A stretch of DNA of 45,182 nucleotides from Chamaesiphon sp. GL140_3_metabinner_50 (GTDB taxonomy: Bacteria; Cyanobacteriota; Cyanobacteriia; Cyanobacteriales; Chamaesiphonaceae). The DNA lies in NCBI RefSeq assembly GCF_025361915.1, contig NZ_JANYJC010000135.1, positions 1-45,182 on the forward strand, given 5' to 3'. Positions 7,734 to 17,618 of this stretch are shown piece by piece; positions within the stretch are counted from its first letter, which is position 1; every line of letters begins with the position of its first letter. A program made the translations under genes and the position numbers. A model generated the notes under the pieces. That model saw only the letters and a program-made list of their open reading frames with translations. It had not been told where the DNA came from and did not search any database.

Positions 7734-8861
7734 ATGTATCAATCTTCCACCCGCAAAAACTTTTTAGACACTTTAGTCGATCCGACGACGATCGCAATTC
7801 TAGCTTCGATCGGTCTACATGCCAGCATTGGAGCTATATTACCCTTTTTCACCCAGCCAGACAAAGAAGCTCAAAAAGCTGGCCCCACTACAGTCAAGGT
7901 CGTTCAACTTACTCCCAGCGAGCTACAGCGCATCCCTCAAGCTCCGCAAGTCCCCAAGCCGCAAGTTTTACCCTCAGCTAGACCGATCGTCCCCAGTCGC
8001 CCAGCAGCGGCTCCTCCAAGCACCAAATTTTCTACCGCGCCTCAAACTATTCCCTTTTCGCCACAGCGTCCGTCTGACGGCACGATTTTTAAAGCACCCA
8101 CCCCCAAGCAGAAAAAAGTAGTCCCCCAAAAACAACCCATCGCCCCAGACTTCGACCCCGAAAACGTTTTTAAGCCTACTACCAAACCAACGCCAAAAGT
8201 ATCCCCACCTGTCAAACCCAAACCAATCGCCAAAAAACCTCAACCCGTCACTCCTACCCCACAGCCAAACACCGAGACAGACGACGATGGCGGCGACAAA
8301 CCGCTAACAACCGAACCATCGCCCAATCCTAATAATCAGGCACAACAACCAGCCGCAACGCCGAAACCCACACCCACATCTACGCCTACGCCTACCACTA
8401 CTCCAACACCGCAGCCATCGGGCACTCCCACGGGTAATAATGGTGGCAATGGCTTTTATGGTAAATATACCGATGCAGCTCTCCAGCAACTGAGCTTATT
8501 TATGAAAGAGTATGATGTTAAAGAACCTTATCCATCGAAGACCATCACGATTAAATATCCACAAGGAATGCTCTGTGGTAAAGAAAAACAAACTCCCTTT
8601 ATCGTGTTGATGGCTGTTCTCGGTTCAGTTCCTGAAAATCCAGATGAAGCTATTTTAGGATCTATTAGTGCAGACAGTCTCAAAATCAAAACATTTACAG
8701 ACCGAGACACGCTAGAGCAACGAAAGTTAGGAGAAATTGCCAGTAGAGCAGCAACAGAAGAATTAAGTGCAGCCGATAAAAATCGCCCACTAAAAGACAA
8801 AGGTAAGCGAGTTATTTATCAATATCGCGTCCAATTCGATCCGACGACTTGTAAAAAGTAA
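7734..8861 (+). CDS. TonB-like proline-rich envelope protein
   Basis: A 375-residue protein with the layout of TonB: a short cytoplasmic start; one membrane anchor at about residues 17-38 containing the conserved-type His (IGLHASIGAILPFF); a long Pro/Lys/Thr-rich spacer (about 65-240, including TPKPTPTSTPTPT); and a globular C-terminal domain (about 245-375) ending in FDPTTCKK, with two Cys that could pair. TonB passes energy from the inner membrane to outer-membrane transporters. No ExbB, ExbD or TonB-dependent receptor is in the window, and the C-domain match is by general layout, so this is a family-level guess. Confidence 0.6.
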   Translation: MYQSSTRKNFLDTLVDPTTIAILASIGLHASIGAILPFFTQPDKEAQKAGPTTVKVVQLTPSELQRIPQAPQVPKPQVLPSARPIVPSRPAAAPPSTKFSTAPQTIPFSPQRPSDGTIFKAPTPKQKKVVPQKQPIAPDFDPENVFKPTTKPTPKVSPPVKPKPIAKKPQPVTPTPQPNTETDDDGGDKPLTTEPSPNPNNQAQQPAATPKPTPTSTPTPTTTPTPQPSGTPTGNNGGNGFYGKYTDAALQQLSLFMKEYDVKEPYPSKTITIKYPQGMLCGKEKQTPFIVLMAVLGSVPENPDEAILGSISADSLKIKTFTDRDTLEQRKLGEIASRAATEELSAADKNRPLKDKGKRVIYQYRVQFDPTTCKK

Positions 8862-8881
8862 GCTAGATTTCGATCGAACAT

Positions 8882-9694
8882 TTAATCGATACTTAATAAT
8901 AAAGATCGAAATAACTCGTCATCAGGAGCGACCCGAATACACCGACACCAATGGACTAAATCGAGGTTAAATTTACGAGCGAGTTCTTGCAGCCGATCGA
9001 TCGATGCTTCAGTTGGTGATATATTAGCATCTTGACCGATCGCAATTACTTGAACTTTGCTATTGGGCACAATACCATAGATCCAAAAGTCGTCATTTAA
9101 TGCAAATGAATAACCATCAGCAATCGGTGACTGCGATCCGTCGTAAGTTATCCCGGCGGATTTAGTAGTAACCTTTAATATATTTGCCAGATGGGTTAAG
9201 GCAAGATTACTGACGATCGGAATTTCGGGTTTCGATCGGATATGAATGGCACTCCAGCAAACTCCAACGGCTGCGGTTTCATTAATTATGCTAATTTTAG
9301 AAATTTCTTTATCGACTTTATCAGCAAGTTGATGAGAAATAAATTCAAATTGCCGCCAGTCATCTTCAGCAAATGTTAATTCACTACCAGAAAGCGGGCG
9401 ATTATTTACTGCTGGAATTACGCTACAGATCGATGGTAAACTATACAGAATATCATTAGGATTAACCAGTTCGATCCGCCGAATCCACAAAATGAGGGTC
9501 TTAGATTTTGTATATTGAGCGCGAGTTTTTGGTCGAGCATTCAACACACTCCACTCTGCGCCGCTAAGTTCGATCTTGGTATCGCGCTCGAATGAATCTG
9601 GTAAATTATTAGCAGGAATATGGGTAAGACCGAGCGATTCACCTGTAAGGTCGTCTATAAATGTGACTTCGATATTTAAGCTGAATGATGCCAT
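8882..9694 (-). CDS. Hypothetical protein
   Basis: A 270-residue soluble-looking protein with no signal peptide or membrane segment. I do not recognise a domain. Visible features are an N-terminal segment rich in beta-type residues (SFSLNIEVTFIDDLTGESLG) and a C-terminal helix-rich part with DRLQELARKFNLD and CRCIRV. It converges with the TonB-like gene, leaving ~20 bp between their ends, and is read in the same direction as the TPR gene beyond it, 170 bp away. Confidence 0.6.
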   Translation of the reverse strand: MASFSLNIEVTFIDDLTGESLGLTHIPANNLPDSFERDTKIELSGAEWSVLNARPKTRAQYTKSKTLILWIRRIELVNPNDILYSLPSICSVIPAVNNRPLSGSELTFAEDDWRQFEFISHQLADKVDKEISKISIINETAAVGVCWSAIHIRSKPEIPIVSNLALTHLANILKVTTKSAGITYDGSQSPIADGYSFALNDDFWIYGIVPNSKVQVIAIGQDANISPTEASIDRLQELARKFNLDLVHWCRCIRVAPDDELFRSLLLSID

Positions 9695-9864
9695 AACTTT
9701 CTAAATACATCGAAATAAATACCAATTCTCGCTCGATCGCTCGGTTAGTTTCCAGATTGCCTATCGACCTTTCCACTATAGCAATTTAGATGTGAACTTG
9801 CTAGTCGATTCCTTGCTTTTTATCGCTATCACAATCGATTGACGATCGATGTATAACTAGTAAG

Positions 9865-10731
9865 TTATGGTCGGTCTTTACTAGATCGATCGCTAATATC
9901 GTATGCTGATGTCTGCTTTTTAATTGCCTTATTATAGTTATCTAAATCTCCTTGCTGATGAAATAAATTAGCGGCTCGATCGAAGTCAGAGATCGCACTT
10001 ACTCGATCTTTTAACACGATTTTGTTGAGAGCGCGATTGTAGTAAGCTCTAGCATAATTGGGATCGATCGCGATCGCTAAATCATAGTCTGAAATTGCAC
10101 CTAAATTATCGCCCGTTTCACATTTAATATTACCTCGATTATAAAGAGCTTTGATATATTCTGGGGCGATTGAAATCGCTCGATCGTAGTCAGCAATCGC
10201 CGCAACATTATCGCCTAAATCGTGTTGAATATTTCCTCTTTGATAGTATGCTTTGGCATAGTTTGAATCTACAGATATCGCCCGATCGAAGTCTACAATT
10301 GCCTCTTTTTTATCATTTAACTCTAGCTTGGCTAAACCCCGATTGTAGTAAGCCTTAGCATAATGGGCATCGTGTTTAATCGCCCAACTATAATCGGCAA
10401 TTGCTTGTGAAATATTACCAGCTTTGATTCGAGCACGACCGCGATTATAATAAGCCTTAGCATAGTTATTGTCGAGATTAATCGCCCGATTGTAATCGGC
10501 AATCGCTCCTGCCAAATCGCCGATTTGTCCTTTTGCTAAACCGCGATTATTATAAGCTTGAAAATAGTTGTTATTTAGCGATATCGCTCGATCGTATTCA
10601 GCAATCGCCCCAACTAGATCGCCTAATGCATGTTTGTTTATTCCTTGACGGTTGTATTTTGTAGATCGATCTAAATCGCTCTCTAACGGCTTACTATCTG
10701 CATCAGCAGTCGGAACATGATAGTCGGTCAT
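9865..10731 (-). CDS. Tetratricopeptide-repeat protein
   Basis: A 288-residue protein with about six to seven consecutive 34-residue TPR units, each ending in a version of GAIADYDRAISLN followed by NYAKAYYNRG. TPRs are helical protein-protein docking surfaces. No signal peptide is seen, so it is probably cytoplasmic, unlike the exported TPR protein at 29902. The 3' end encodes a charged tail (SDRSSKDRP). The partner is unknown. A short AT-rich region with a hint of a promoter precedes the ATG at 10731. Confidence 0.85.
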   Translation of the reverse strand: MTDYHVPTADADSKPLESDLDRSTKYNRQGINKHALGDLVGAIAEYDRAISLNNNYFQAYNNRGLAKGQIGDLAGAIADYNRAINLDNNYAKAYYNRGRARIKAGNISQAIADYSWAIKHDAHYAKAYYNRGLAKLELNDKKEAIVDFDRAISVDSNYAKAYYQRGNIQHDLGDNVAAIADYDRAISIAPEYIKALYNRGNIKCETGDNLGAISDYDLAIAIDPNYARAYYNRALNKIVLKDRVSAISDFDRAANLFHQQGDLDNYNKAIKKQTSAYDISDRSSKDRP

Positions 10732-10970
10732 AACGATCTATGTCTCCCCTGAAATTGACTTGTTGTTACGTACTCAATTATTATAAGCATAGGGGCAACC
10801 AAGAGCGATCGATAACAAATATTATCATTTGACTGGCGATCGAAAATTTTCATTATTTGTCAATTCGATCGATCCGAGTGGGTACTCTACGATTATGTAG
10901 TCACCGAATTGAGTTTTATCGGAATTTTCATCTTCATCATCGCATGAGGCGCGACACTTGGATCGATTGG

Positions 10971-11132
10971 CGAGCCAGTAGTAGAGCGGCTAGAGATCCG
11001 GGCGCGCCCGCGCAAATGCAAAGCCTAAGCGAGGCGGAAGGTGCCCTGACGGGGGCTTTAGGTAGATTATTTGCTGTCAGTGAATCTTATCCAGATCTCC
11101 AAGCCGATGGGACGATGATGCAGTTCATAGAG
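10971..11132 (+). pseudogene. lemA-family gene remnant
   Basis: One frame over this stretch encodes a run that matches the middle of LemA-family membrane proteins: GAPAQMQSLSEAEGALTGAL, then GRLFAVSESYPDLQADGTMM and QFIE. LemA proteins normally run ~185-200 residues with an N-terminal membrane helix and continue with a conserved region after this motif. Here neither the start helix nor the continuation is present: the frame before is nonsense-like and it diverges after QFIE. It is therefore read as a decayed fragment, not a gene. Confidence 0.72.
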
Positions 11133-11318
11133 CCTTTCCTGACAAAAGAAATCTTTAGCATCCTATTTTGCACCAATTCTGCGTTTCCCCCTATAAACTC
11201 TAGTATAAAAGTTTAGAGGACTACGATAGCGAGAATGTTTGTTTTTTTACTCTCTACTCCCCTTTTTAAACACCCTATAAAGAATAGGAAAATTTGATAA
11301 AATAACTATTGCCCTAGT

Positions 11319-12614
11319 TTATACTTCAAGTTTACTATTGGATGGCTGAGGGTGATTGTTATTTTGCAATCGTGCAGCCAATAATACTCCTAGTAGGATA
11401 ATTCCTCCAAAGAAATAATGAGAAATTAATACTTTAAAAAAGAGAAATTGAACAACTGCATCTTGAGATTCAAAAATCACAGGAAGTGATATTAGAAAGG
11501 CACTTAGCCAGATCGAGGTAGCCCACCTCCATCCTTGGGGAACAGCTAATTTATCAGCTATGTATAATGAATAAGGAAGCAGTAAGAGTAGATAATAGTG
11601 AGTCCAAGCAATTGGACTGATGACTAATGCTAAACATAGGACAATTGAGAATTCCAGGTTTTTTTCTTTGACATTATTAGGAGATTTTGAACGCCAAAAA
11701 ACGAATATAACCACACCTACTAGTAGAAAAAGTAGAAAGGCTCGTGCTACTTTGAAGTCCCAACTTATCTCCAACAATTGCCAACTATTCAGTTGAGCAT
11801 TAAGCAACAGGCGAGCTAGAAAGCTATTTACTGACTGAACGTTGAAAGCTCCTATTGGTTTGTCAGCAAAGGGAGCAATGCATTCTTGATACCAAGCTAA
11901 GTGTAGCTTAGTACCAAATAGTAGTAGAGATGCTCCAACAATGGCTATTAGTGCTGCACCATATCCTGCTACTACCCACCATTTTTTCCGTGCGAGATAG
12001 TAAAAGCCTAGAAGCCACAACGGAACTTTTATGAATGCTGTTATCGCCACTAATACTCCATTCCAAATCGCCATTTTCCTGCTATTAAAATAATAAGCTA
12101 CTACCAATAAAAGCAAGACAAAGTGAGTGCTGTTACCTATTTTAACACTGTAATAAAGAGGGCCGTTTATTATAAACAGCCCAGTTAAGACCACAGCTCT
12201 CCAATCAAATGTTTGAGTTATTTTAATAAGCAAATACCAAGTTATAAAAATAGCTAAAATCCCGATAATACGAAATAGTCGCGCAGCATCAGTCTCACTC
12301 AGTACATTTAGAGGTGTAAATACATAAGCTAGTAGCGGGATATTGACAAAACCAGAAACACACACGTCGGCACCTTCTCGGTGGTACATGCTAAATGGAT
12401 TTTGTAAAACTTGCTTACCAGCAGGATAATAAGCTTTTATAAAATCATCACCGTTGCCTACTGTCACCTTCCACATAAATCTTGTCATAATTATAAAAGG
12501 AGCTGTGGAGCATAGCCACAAAACCCATTCCCGTTTCAAGATTTTTTTTGCTAAAGCATTTATACTCAGAGTAGAAATAATTATAAAGGTAAAAAATATA
12601 TAGTTATTCACCAT
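11319..12614 (-). CDS. Membrane glycosyltransferase, GT87/DUF2029-like
   Basis: A 431-residue protein with about ten to eleven membrane helices. After the second helix comes NGDDFIKAYYPAG (Asp56 and Asp57), the acidic loop typical of GT-C enzymes of the GT87 (DUF2029) family, which use polyprenyl-phosphate sugars outside the membrane. Further family-like features are ARLFRIIG, the long hydrophobic core, and the SPIAWTHYYLLLLLPY segment near residue 340. The sequence is AT-rich compared with its neighbours. There is no glycan cluster nearby. Substrate unknown. Confidence 0.75.
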   Translation of the reverse strand: MVNNYIFFTFIIISTLSINALAKKILKREWVLWLCSTAPFIIMTRFMWKVTVGNGDDFIKAYYPAGKQVLQNPFSMYHREGADVCVSGFVNIPLLAYVFTPLNVLSETDAARLFRIIGILAIFITWYLLIKITQTFDWRAVVLTGLFIINGPLYYSVKIGNSTHFVLLLLVVAYYFNSRKMAIWNGVLVAITAFIKVPLWLLGFYYLARKKWWVVAGYGAALIAIVGASLLLFGTKLHLAWYQECIAPFADKPIGAFNVQSVNSFLARLLLNAQLNSWQLLEISWDFKVARAFLLFLLVGVVIFVFWRSKSPNNVKEKNLEFSIVLCLALVISPIAWTHYYLLLLLPYSLYIADKLAVPQGWRWATSIWLSAFLISLPVIFESQDAVVQFLFFKVLISHYFFGGIILLGVLLAARLQNNNHPQPSNSKLEV

Positions 12615-13301
12615 AATTTAACGTGAGTTTAGGATAAGGAAAGAAGAAAAAAAGTAGAATTTCACCAGAACGAGCAGTTGAGATAGACTCAACCAGAAAA
12701 CCAAGCATATTCCGCTTTTGCAAATGGAGGAAAGATACAACAATGGTAGCTGTTCACAGGGGTATGAAGTCAATGGGTTTGAGACTGCAATAGGCTGAGA
12801 AAATGGCTAATCAGTACTCGAACGTGTCAGAAAATAGCCGGAAACCCGCATTCTCTCATCACCCCCTGAACAGTTACCGATAAATTACCCACTCGTCAAC
12901 GCACAATTCGGTAAAATTCGATCCGATGATGTAATTCTCGATCGAGATTATCGATCGACCGATCGATCGTGGTAATTTGGGATCGGCTACTTACCCGAAT
13001 AAATCTCCCATCTGGGTGAAATCTATTTGATGAGATCGATCCGAGCTAATTTCACAAAGCACAATCTTTTCATGCCAACGCTTTTACCCAATCTCCAGAT
13101 CGATCGGAGAAATTGAGCATAAAGATCTGTCTTGTGATTGATTTGTTTGCTTGGCGATCGCCATTAAGCTAGGATAGATAATACTACAGACAACTTCCGA
13201 TCGTCATGAATGGTTACAGCACCACTGGAGTTGCAACCCTATTTGCATAGTGGAGGTTAACACATCGATCGGCGCGAATACTTACTATTTGTCATTAATA
13301 T
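12615..13301. other. 687-bp intergenic region before the peptide synthetase genes
   Basis: No gene longer than a few codons is supported. It holds scattered CGATCG repeats (12950-12970). A loose inverted pair is built on CTGTTCA-type sequence near 12750 and 12870. A possible 14-codon reading frame at 13206 has no good support. The promoter for the peptide synthetase locus should lie here or in the last 150 bp, but I cannot assign boxes with confidence. Confidence 0.4.
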
Positions 13302-16300
13302 ATGAGCCAGAATCTGCTCGGTAGTCTAACAGATGATGAAGAACTTAATGTTTCTGAAGCAGCAGAGGTGTTCGTTTTTCATACTTCCTTTGCCCAACAG
13401 CGATTGTGGTTTCTCGACAGGTTAGCACCAGGCAATCCCTTTTACAATGTCTCAACCGCACTGCGCCTCACAGGTGCGCTAAACTTTACCGCTTTAAAGC
13501 AGACATTTAACGAACTCGTCCGTCGCCACGAAACCTTACGCACTAGGTTTTTGGTGGTGAATGGGCAACCCCTACAGGCAATCTCGCCGAGCCTGAGCAT
13601 CCCGCTACCCCTTGTCGATTTACGCAATCTAGATAGCCCAGAGCAGGAAACACAACTGCGGCAAATCGCCACCGCAGCCGCTCAACAGCCATTCGACCTC
13701 GCCACTGGGCCGTTGCTGCGAGTAAAGCTGCTACAACTAGATGATGCCGAATATGTGCTACTGCTAAATCTACATCACATTGTCGCCGATGGTTGGTCGA
13801 TTGGGGTGCTAGTTCGAGAACTGGGGATATTATACAAAGCCTTTGCATCTGGTAAGGAGCCTACCCTACCGGAACTACCAATTCAATATGCGGATTTTGC
13901 CCAATGGCAACGGGAGTGGCTGCAAGGAGTAGGGACAGGCGATTCGCCATTACAAACCCAGTTGGCTTACTGGCAACAGCAGTTAGCTGGAATTTCGGTG
14001 CTAAATCTCCCCGCAGACCGTCCCAGACCTGCTGTGCCGAGCTATAAAGGTGCAAAACAGGTTTTAGAGTTATCGCCCTCTCTGAGTCAAGCATTAGAGG
14101 CACTGAGCTACCACGAAGGCGTGACTTTATTTATGACGATGCTGGCAGCGTTTGAGACATTGCTCTATCGCTATACGCAACAAGAAGATATTGCGATCGG
14201 TTCGCCCATTGCCAATCGCAACCGGAGTCAATTAGAAGGATTAGTTGGTTTTTTTGTCAATAGTTTGGTGCTACGGACAGATTGTTCGGGGCAACCGACG
14301 TTTCGAGAATTATTGCGTCGAGTGCGAGAGGTAACTTTAGGTGCCTATGCTCATCAGGATTTGCCATTTGAAAAGTTAGTAGAGGAGCTGCACCCAGAGC
14401 GAGATTTGAGCTATCATCCGTTGTTTCAGGTGGCATTTAGCTTTCAAAATACACCGATTTCAGCACTAGAGTTACCTGGAGTAACGCTGTCGCTATTGGA
14501 GTTCGATACCACCACTGCGAAGCTCGATTTAGAGTTCCATTTGTGGCAGGATGCGGGAAGTGTCAAAGGGCAAATGGTATATAGCACCGATATCTTTGAG
14601 AATGCTACTATTACGCGAATGCTCGGACATTTTCAAACTTTGCTAGCAAGTGTTGTTGCTAATCCAGAACAGCGCGTTTCTGATGTGGCGGTGCTGAGTG
14701 TGCGAGAACGACAACAGTTATTAATCGATTGGAACGACACGAACAAAGATTACCCTAAAGAGTGTTTTTATCAGTTATTTGAAGAACAGGTGCGAAAAAC
14801 TCCAGACGCGATCGCGTTAGTATTTAATGAGCAGCAATTAACCTATCAAGAACTAAATATCCGAGCGAATCAACTCGCCCATTATTTGCAAGAAATGGGG
14901 ACAATTCCCGAAGGAGTAGTCGGCATTTATATCGATCGATCTCCAGAAGCTATCGTCGCCATATTAGCTATTTTCAAAGCTGGTGGAGCATATCTCCCTT
15001 TGGATCCTAGTCTACCGCAAGAGCGTCTGAACTTTATGTTAGCAGATGCCCAAGTTTCATTATTAATAATCCGATCGAATTCAAGCGATATATTTAAAAA
15101 TTTCTTACAGCCAATTATTGACATCGATCGAGAGTGGAAAACCATTAAACAATACAGCCCAGAAAACCCCACCAGTTGCGTCACATTAGATAACCTAGCT
15201 TATATTATCTATACATCTGGCTCAACTGGACAACCAAAAGGTGTTGCGATCGAACAGCGAGGATTGTCCAACTTAGCACAAGCTCAGATTGAGATATTTA
15301 ATATTCAACCGAATTACCGGATTTTACAATTTGCATCGTTAAGTTTCGATGCTTCAATTTTTGAGATTGTGATGGCATTGCGATCGGGTGCAACTCTCTA
15401 TTTAGCTGACAAAGAATCCTTATTGCCCGGACAAACTTTGCTCGAATTGTTGCACGAAGAAGCGATTACTCACGTCACCTTACCACCCGCAGTATTAAAC
15501 GTTCTACCTTTAGCATCGCTACCAGCATTGCAAACTATTATTTGTGCGGGTGAATCCTGCCCCGAAGATATTATTAACAGGTGGTGGAAACCTCATCGGC
15601 GGTTTTTTAATGCTTATGGATTGACAGAAGCAACGGTGTGGTCTACCGTTGCCGAAATTAAGTCTCCGAGCGAACAAATATCGATCGGGCGACCGATCGT
15701 GAATACACAAATTTATATATTAGATAAACATTTAGAGCCAGTACCAATTGGAATTAATGGCGAACTATATATCGGTGGTGATGGATTGGGACGAGGATAT
15801 CTCAATCGTCCCGAATTAACTGCCAAACATTTTATTGCTCATCCTTTTGAAGATCGACAGGAATCGCGACTTTACAAAACAGGCGATTTAGCTCGATATC
15901 GATCGGATGGTAATATTGAATTTTTAGGTCGGAGCGACAATCGCGTCAAAATTCGTGGCTTTCGGATCGAATTATCAGAAATTAAAACTGCGATCGGTCG
16001 GCATCCAGATGTGCGAACAGTAGTGGTAATCGATCGAGAGAATAACTATGGAGATAAGTATTTAATTGCTTATATTGTCTCTCGTACAGATACGCCAAAT
16101 TTCACATCTTCATTATTACGCAAATTTTTAACAGAAAAATTACCAGAATACATGATGCCAAAAGCTTTGGTATTTCTAGATGCGCTCCCACTCACTGCTA
16201 GTGGCAAAGTCGATCGAGATGCGCTTATAAAACTCGATCCTGCGCCCAAGATCGATAAGGAATTTATTGCACCGCTTACTCCTACCGAGTCCACCCTGGC

Positions 16301-17393
16301 TGAAATTTGGGCTGAAGTCCTGAATATCGATCGAGTGGGTATTTACGACAACTTCTTCGATTTGGGTGGAGATTCGCTCTTAACTGTCCGGTTGTTACAA
16401 CAAATATCCGATCGACTTAATTATGAATTACCACTAGCTAGCTTATTTTTAAATCCGACACTTGAAAGTTTAGCAGCTTGGATATCTTCACCACCCGATA
16501 CGCTCCCGCGATCGCCTTTAGTTGCAATTCAACCTAATGGCTCAAACTCAGCTTTCTTTTGCATCCATCCCGTGTTTGGTGTTGTTTTTCCTTATTATGA
16601 ATTAGCCGCACAATTAGGGAAGAACCAGCCATTCTATGGACTTCAACCGATCGGACTCGATGGCAAAACTCCGCCCCTAAAGCGGATTGAAGATATGGCT
16701 GCTCATTATATCGAAGCATTGAGATCGGTACAGCCCCACGGCCCTTATTATTTGGGAGGTTGGTCGTTTGGCGGTTGGGTGGCATTTGAAATGGCTCAAC
16801 AACTCCATCAGGCAGGGGAAGAAGTAGCATTACTAGCGGTGCTGGATACTTTGGCACCAATACCAGGACATGTATCTTTAGGTCATGGTTTAAAGTTTAT
16901 GCTAACGACAGCGGCGCGATATATTTGGCCGTTCTTTCTCGATTATGTTTATCTAATTATCGCGATTGTCAAGCAGCAAATTATTAGTTTAATCGATCGA
17001 TTTCCTAATTTTAAAAAAATCGTGCGTTACTCTGGCTGGGAGTGGCTGATGCGATCTCGATCGCATCAGAATGATACCCTCAACCCGTCGAAAGAATCCC
17101 AGCTCAGAATTTTAAGCGAGTTAGCTATCGTGCCGATGCTGCGGGTGTTCTATGCCAATAGTCAAGCAGTGCTTGACTACGTGCCGCAAGCCTACTCCAG
17201 CCGTATCGATTTGTTTAGAACCACGGCTCAGACAAGTATTGGCGAGGACGAGCCGAGTTTGAGCTGGGATCGGCTAGCTGAAGGTGGAACGGAAATTCAT
17301 CATCTTCCTGGCAATCATCTGACGATGCTCAGGAAGCCGCATATCCAGGTGCTTGCGGCACAGCTAAAAGCTTGTATCGATCGAGCTACGTAA
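13302..17393 (+). CDS. Nonribosomal peptide synthetase, C-A-T-TE module
   Basis: A 1363-residue one-module synthetase with a terminal release domain. The condensation domain starts with SFAQQRLWFLDR (about residue 30) and has HHIVADGWS at about 158. The adenylation domain starts near 490, with YTSGSTGQPKG at about 637. The carrier domain has LGGDSL, with the phosphopantetheine Ser near 1024. The thioesterase has GWSFGG (Ser near 1155) and the catalytic-type His in GNHLTML. The A-domain pocket, aligned by eye to GrsA, reads DAFTIAAVWK. This resembles aromatic (Phe/Tyr-type) codes but is not an exact code I know. No epimerase or loading domain is present. Because it carries the only TE, its product should be released here although it is the first gene of the locus. 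Confidence 0.95.
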   Translation: MSQNLLGSLTDDEELNVSEAAEVFVFHTSFAQQRLWFLDRLAPGNPFYNVSTALRLTGALNFTALKQTFNELVRRHETLRTRFLVVNGQPLQAISPSLSIPLPLVDLRNLDSPEQETQLRQIATAAAQQPFDLATGPLLRVKLLQLDDAEYVLLLNLHHIVADGWSIGVLVRELGILYKAFASGKEPTLPELPIQYADFAQWQREWLQGVGTGDSPLQTQLAYWQQQLAGISVLNLPADRPRPAVPSYKGAKQVLELSPSLSQALEALSYHEGVTLFMTMLAAFETLLYRYTQQEDIAIGSPIANRNRSQLEGLVGFFVNSLVLRTDCSGQPTFRELLRRVREVTLGAYAHQDLPFEKLVEELHPERDLSYHPLFQVAFSFQNTPISALELPGVTLSLLEFDTTTAKLDLEFHLWQDAGSVKGQMVYSTDIFENATITRMLGHFQTLLASVVANPEQRVSDVAVLSVRERQQLLIDWNDTNKDYPKECFYQLFEEQVRKTPDAIALVFNEQQLTYQELNIRANQLAHYLQEMGTIPEGVVGIYIDRSPEAIVAILAIFKAGGAYLPLDPSLPQERLNFMLADAQVSLLIIRSNSSDIFKNFLQPIIDIDREWKTIKQYSPENPTSCVTLDNLAYIIYTSGSTGQPKGVAIEQRGLSNLAQAQIEIFNIQPNYRILQFASLSFDASIFEIVMALRSGATLYLADKESLLPGQTLLELLHEEAITHVTLPPAVLNVLPLASLPALQTIICAGESCPEDIINRWWKPHRRFFNAYGLTEATVWSTVAEIKSPSEQISIGRPIVNTQIYILDKHLEPVPIGINGELYIGGDGLGRGYLNRPELTAKHFIAHPFEDRQESRLYKTGDLARYRSDGNIEFLGRSDNRVKIRGFRIELSEIKTAIGRHPDVRTVVVIDRENNYGDKYLIAYIVSRTDTPNFTSSLLRKFLTEKLPEYMMPKALVFLDALPLTASGKVDRDALIKLDPAPKIDKEFIAPLTPTESTLAEIWAEVLNIDRVGIYDNFFDLGGDSLLTVRLLQQISDRLNYELPLASLFLNPTLESLAAWISSPPDTLPRSPLVAIQPNGSNSAFFCIHPVFGVVFPYYELAAQLGKNQPFYGLQPIGLDGKTPPLKRIEDMAAHYIEALRSVQPHGPYYLGGWSFGGWVAFEMAQQLHQAGEEVALLAVLDTLAPIPGHVSLGHGLKFMLTTAARYIWPFFLDYVYLIIAIVKQQIISLIDRFPNFKKIVRYSGWEWLMRSRSHQNDTLNPSKESQLRILSELAIVPMLRVFYANSQAVLDYVPQAYSSRIDLFRTTAQTSIGEDEPSLSWDRLAEGGTEIHHLPGNHLTMLRKPHIQVLAAQLKACIDRAT

Positions 17394-17405
17394 ATGGGCT
17401 GAGGA

Positions 17406-17560
17406 TATTGGCTCCGTTCTCACACCGCCCTGAACTATAAGTTCGGGCTAACAACGAAAGTCCACTGAAGTGGACTGGCAGAAATCTTTCAGTCCACTTC
17501 AGTGGACTTTCGCCATTAGCCCCAAATTCATTTGAGGGCGGTGCAGAAGCGGAGCCAATA
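17406..17560. mobile_element. MITE-like nested palindrome between two peptide synthetase genes
   Basis: A 155-bp element with imperfect terminal inverted repeats (17408-17431 against 17535-17558, 19 of 24 bases ungapped). Inside are GGGCTAA/TTAGCCC (17445-17451 and 17516-17522) and perfect 23-bp inner arms (17455-17477 and 17490-17512) around a 12-nt loop. The element is flanked by TA, as for IS630/mariner-derived MITEs. It begins 13 bp after the stop of the first synthetase gene and carries no reading frame. Confidence 0.8.
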
Positions 17561-17618
17561 CGGTTCGATTAGTCAGCGATTTCAATCGCACGCAACTCTT
17601 AATCCAACAAGAAGCGAT

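Noticed and set aside
13206-13250. 14-residue frame MNGYSTTGVATLFA before the synthetase locus
   Set aside because: No Shine-Dalgarno sequence, no conservation visible, and short frames like this are common by chance.
17532-17618. TTG start adding 29 residues to synthetase gene 2
   Set aside because: The extension begins within the palindromic element, and the ATG at 17619 aligns with the start region of gene 1.
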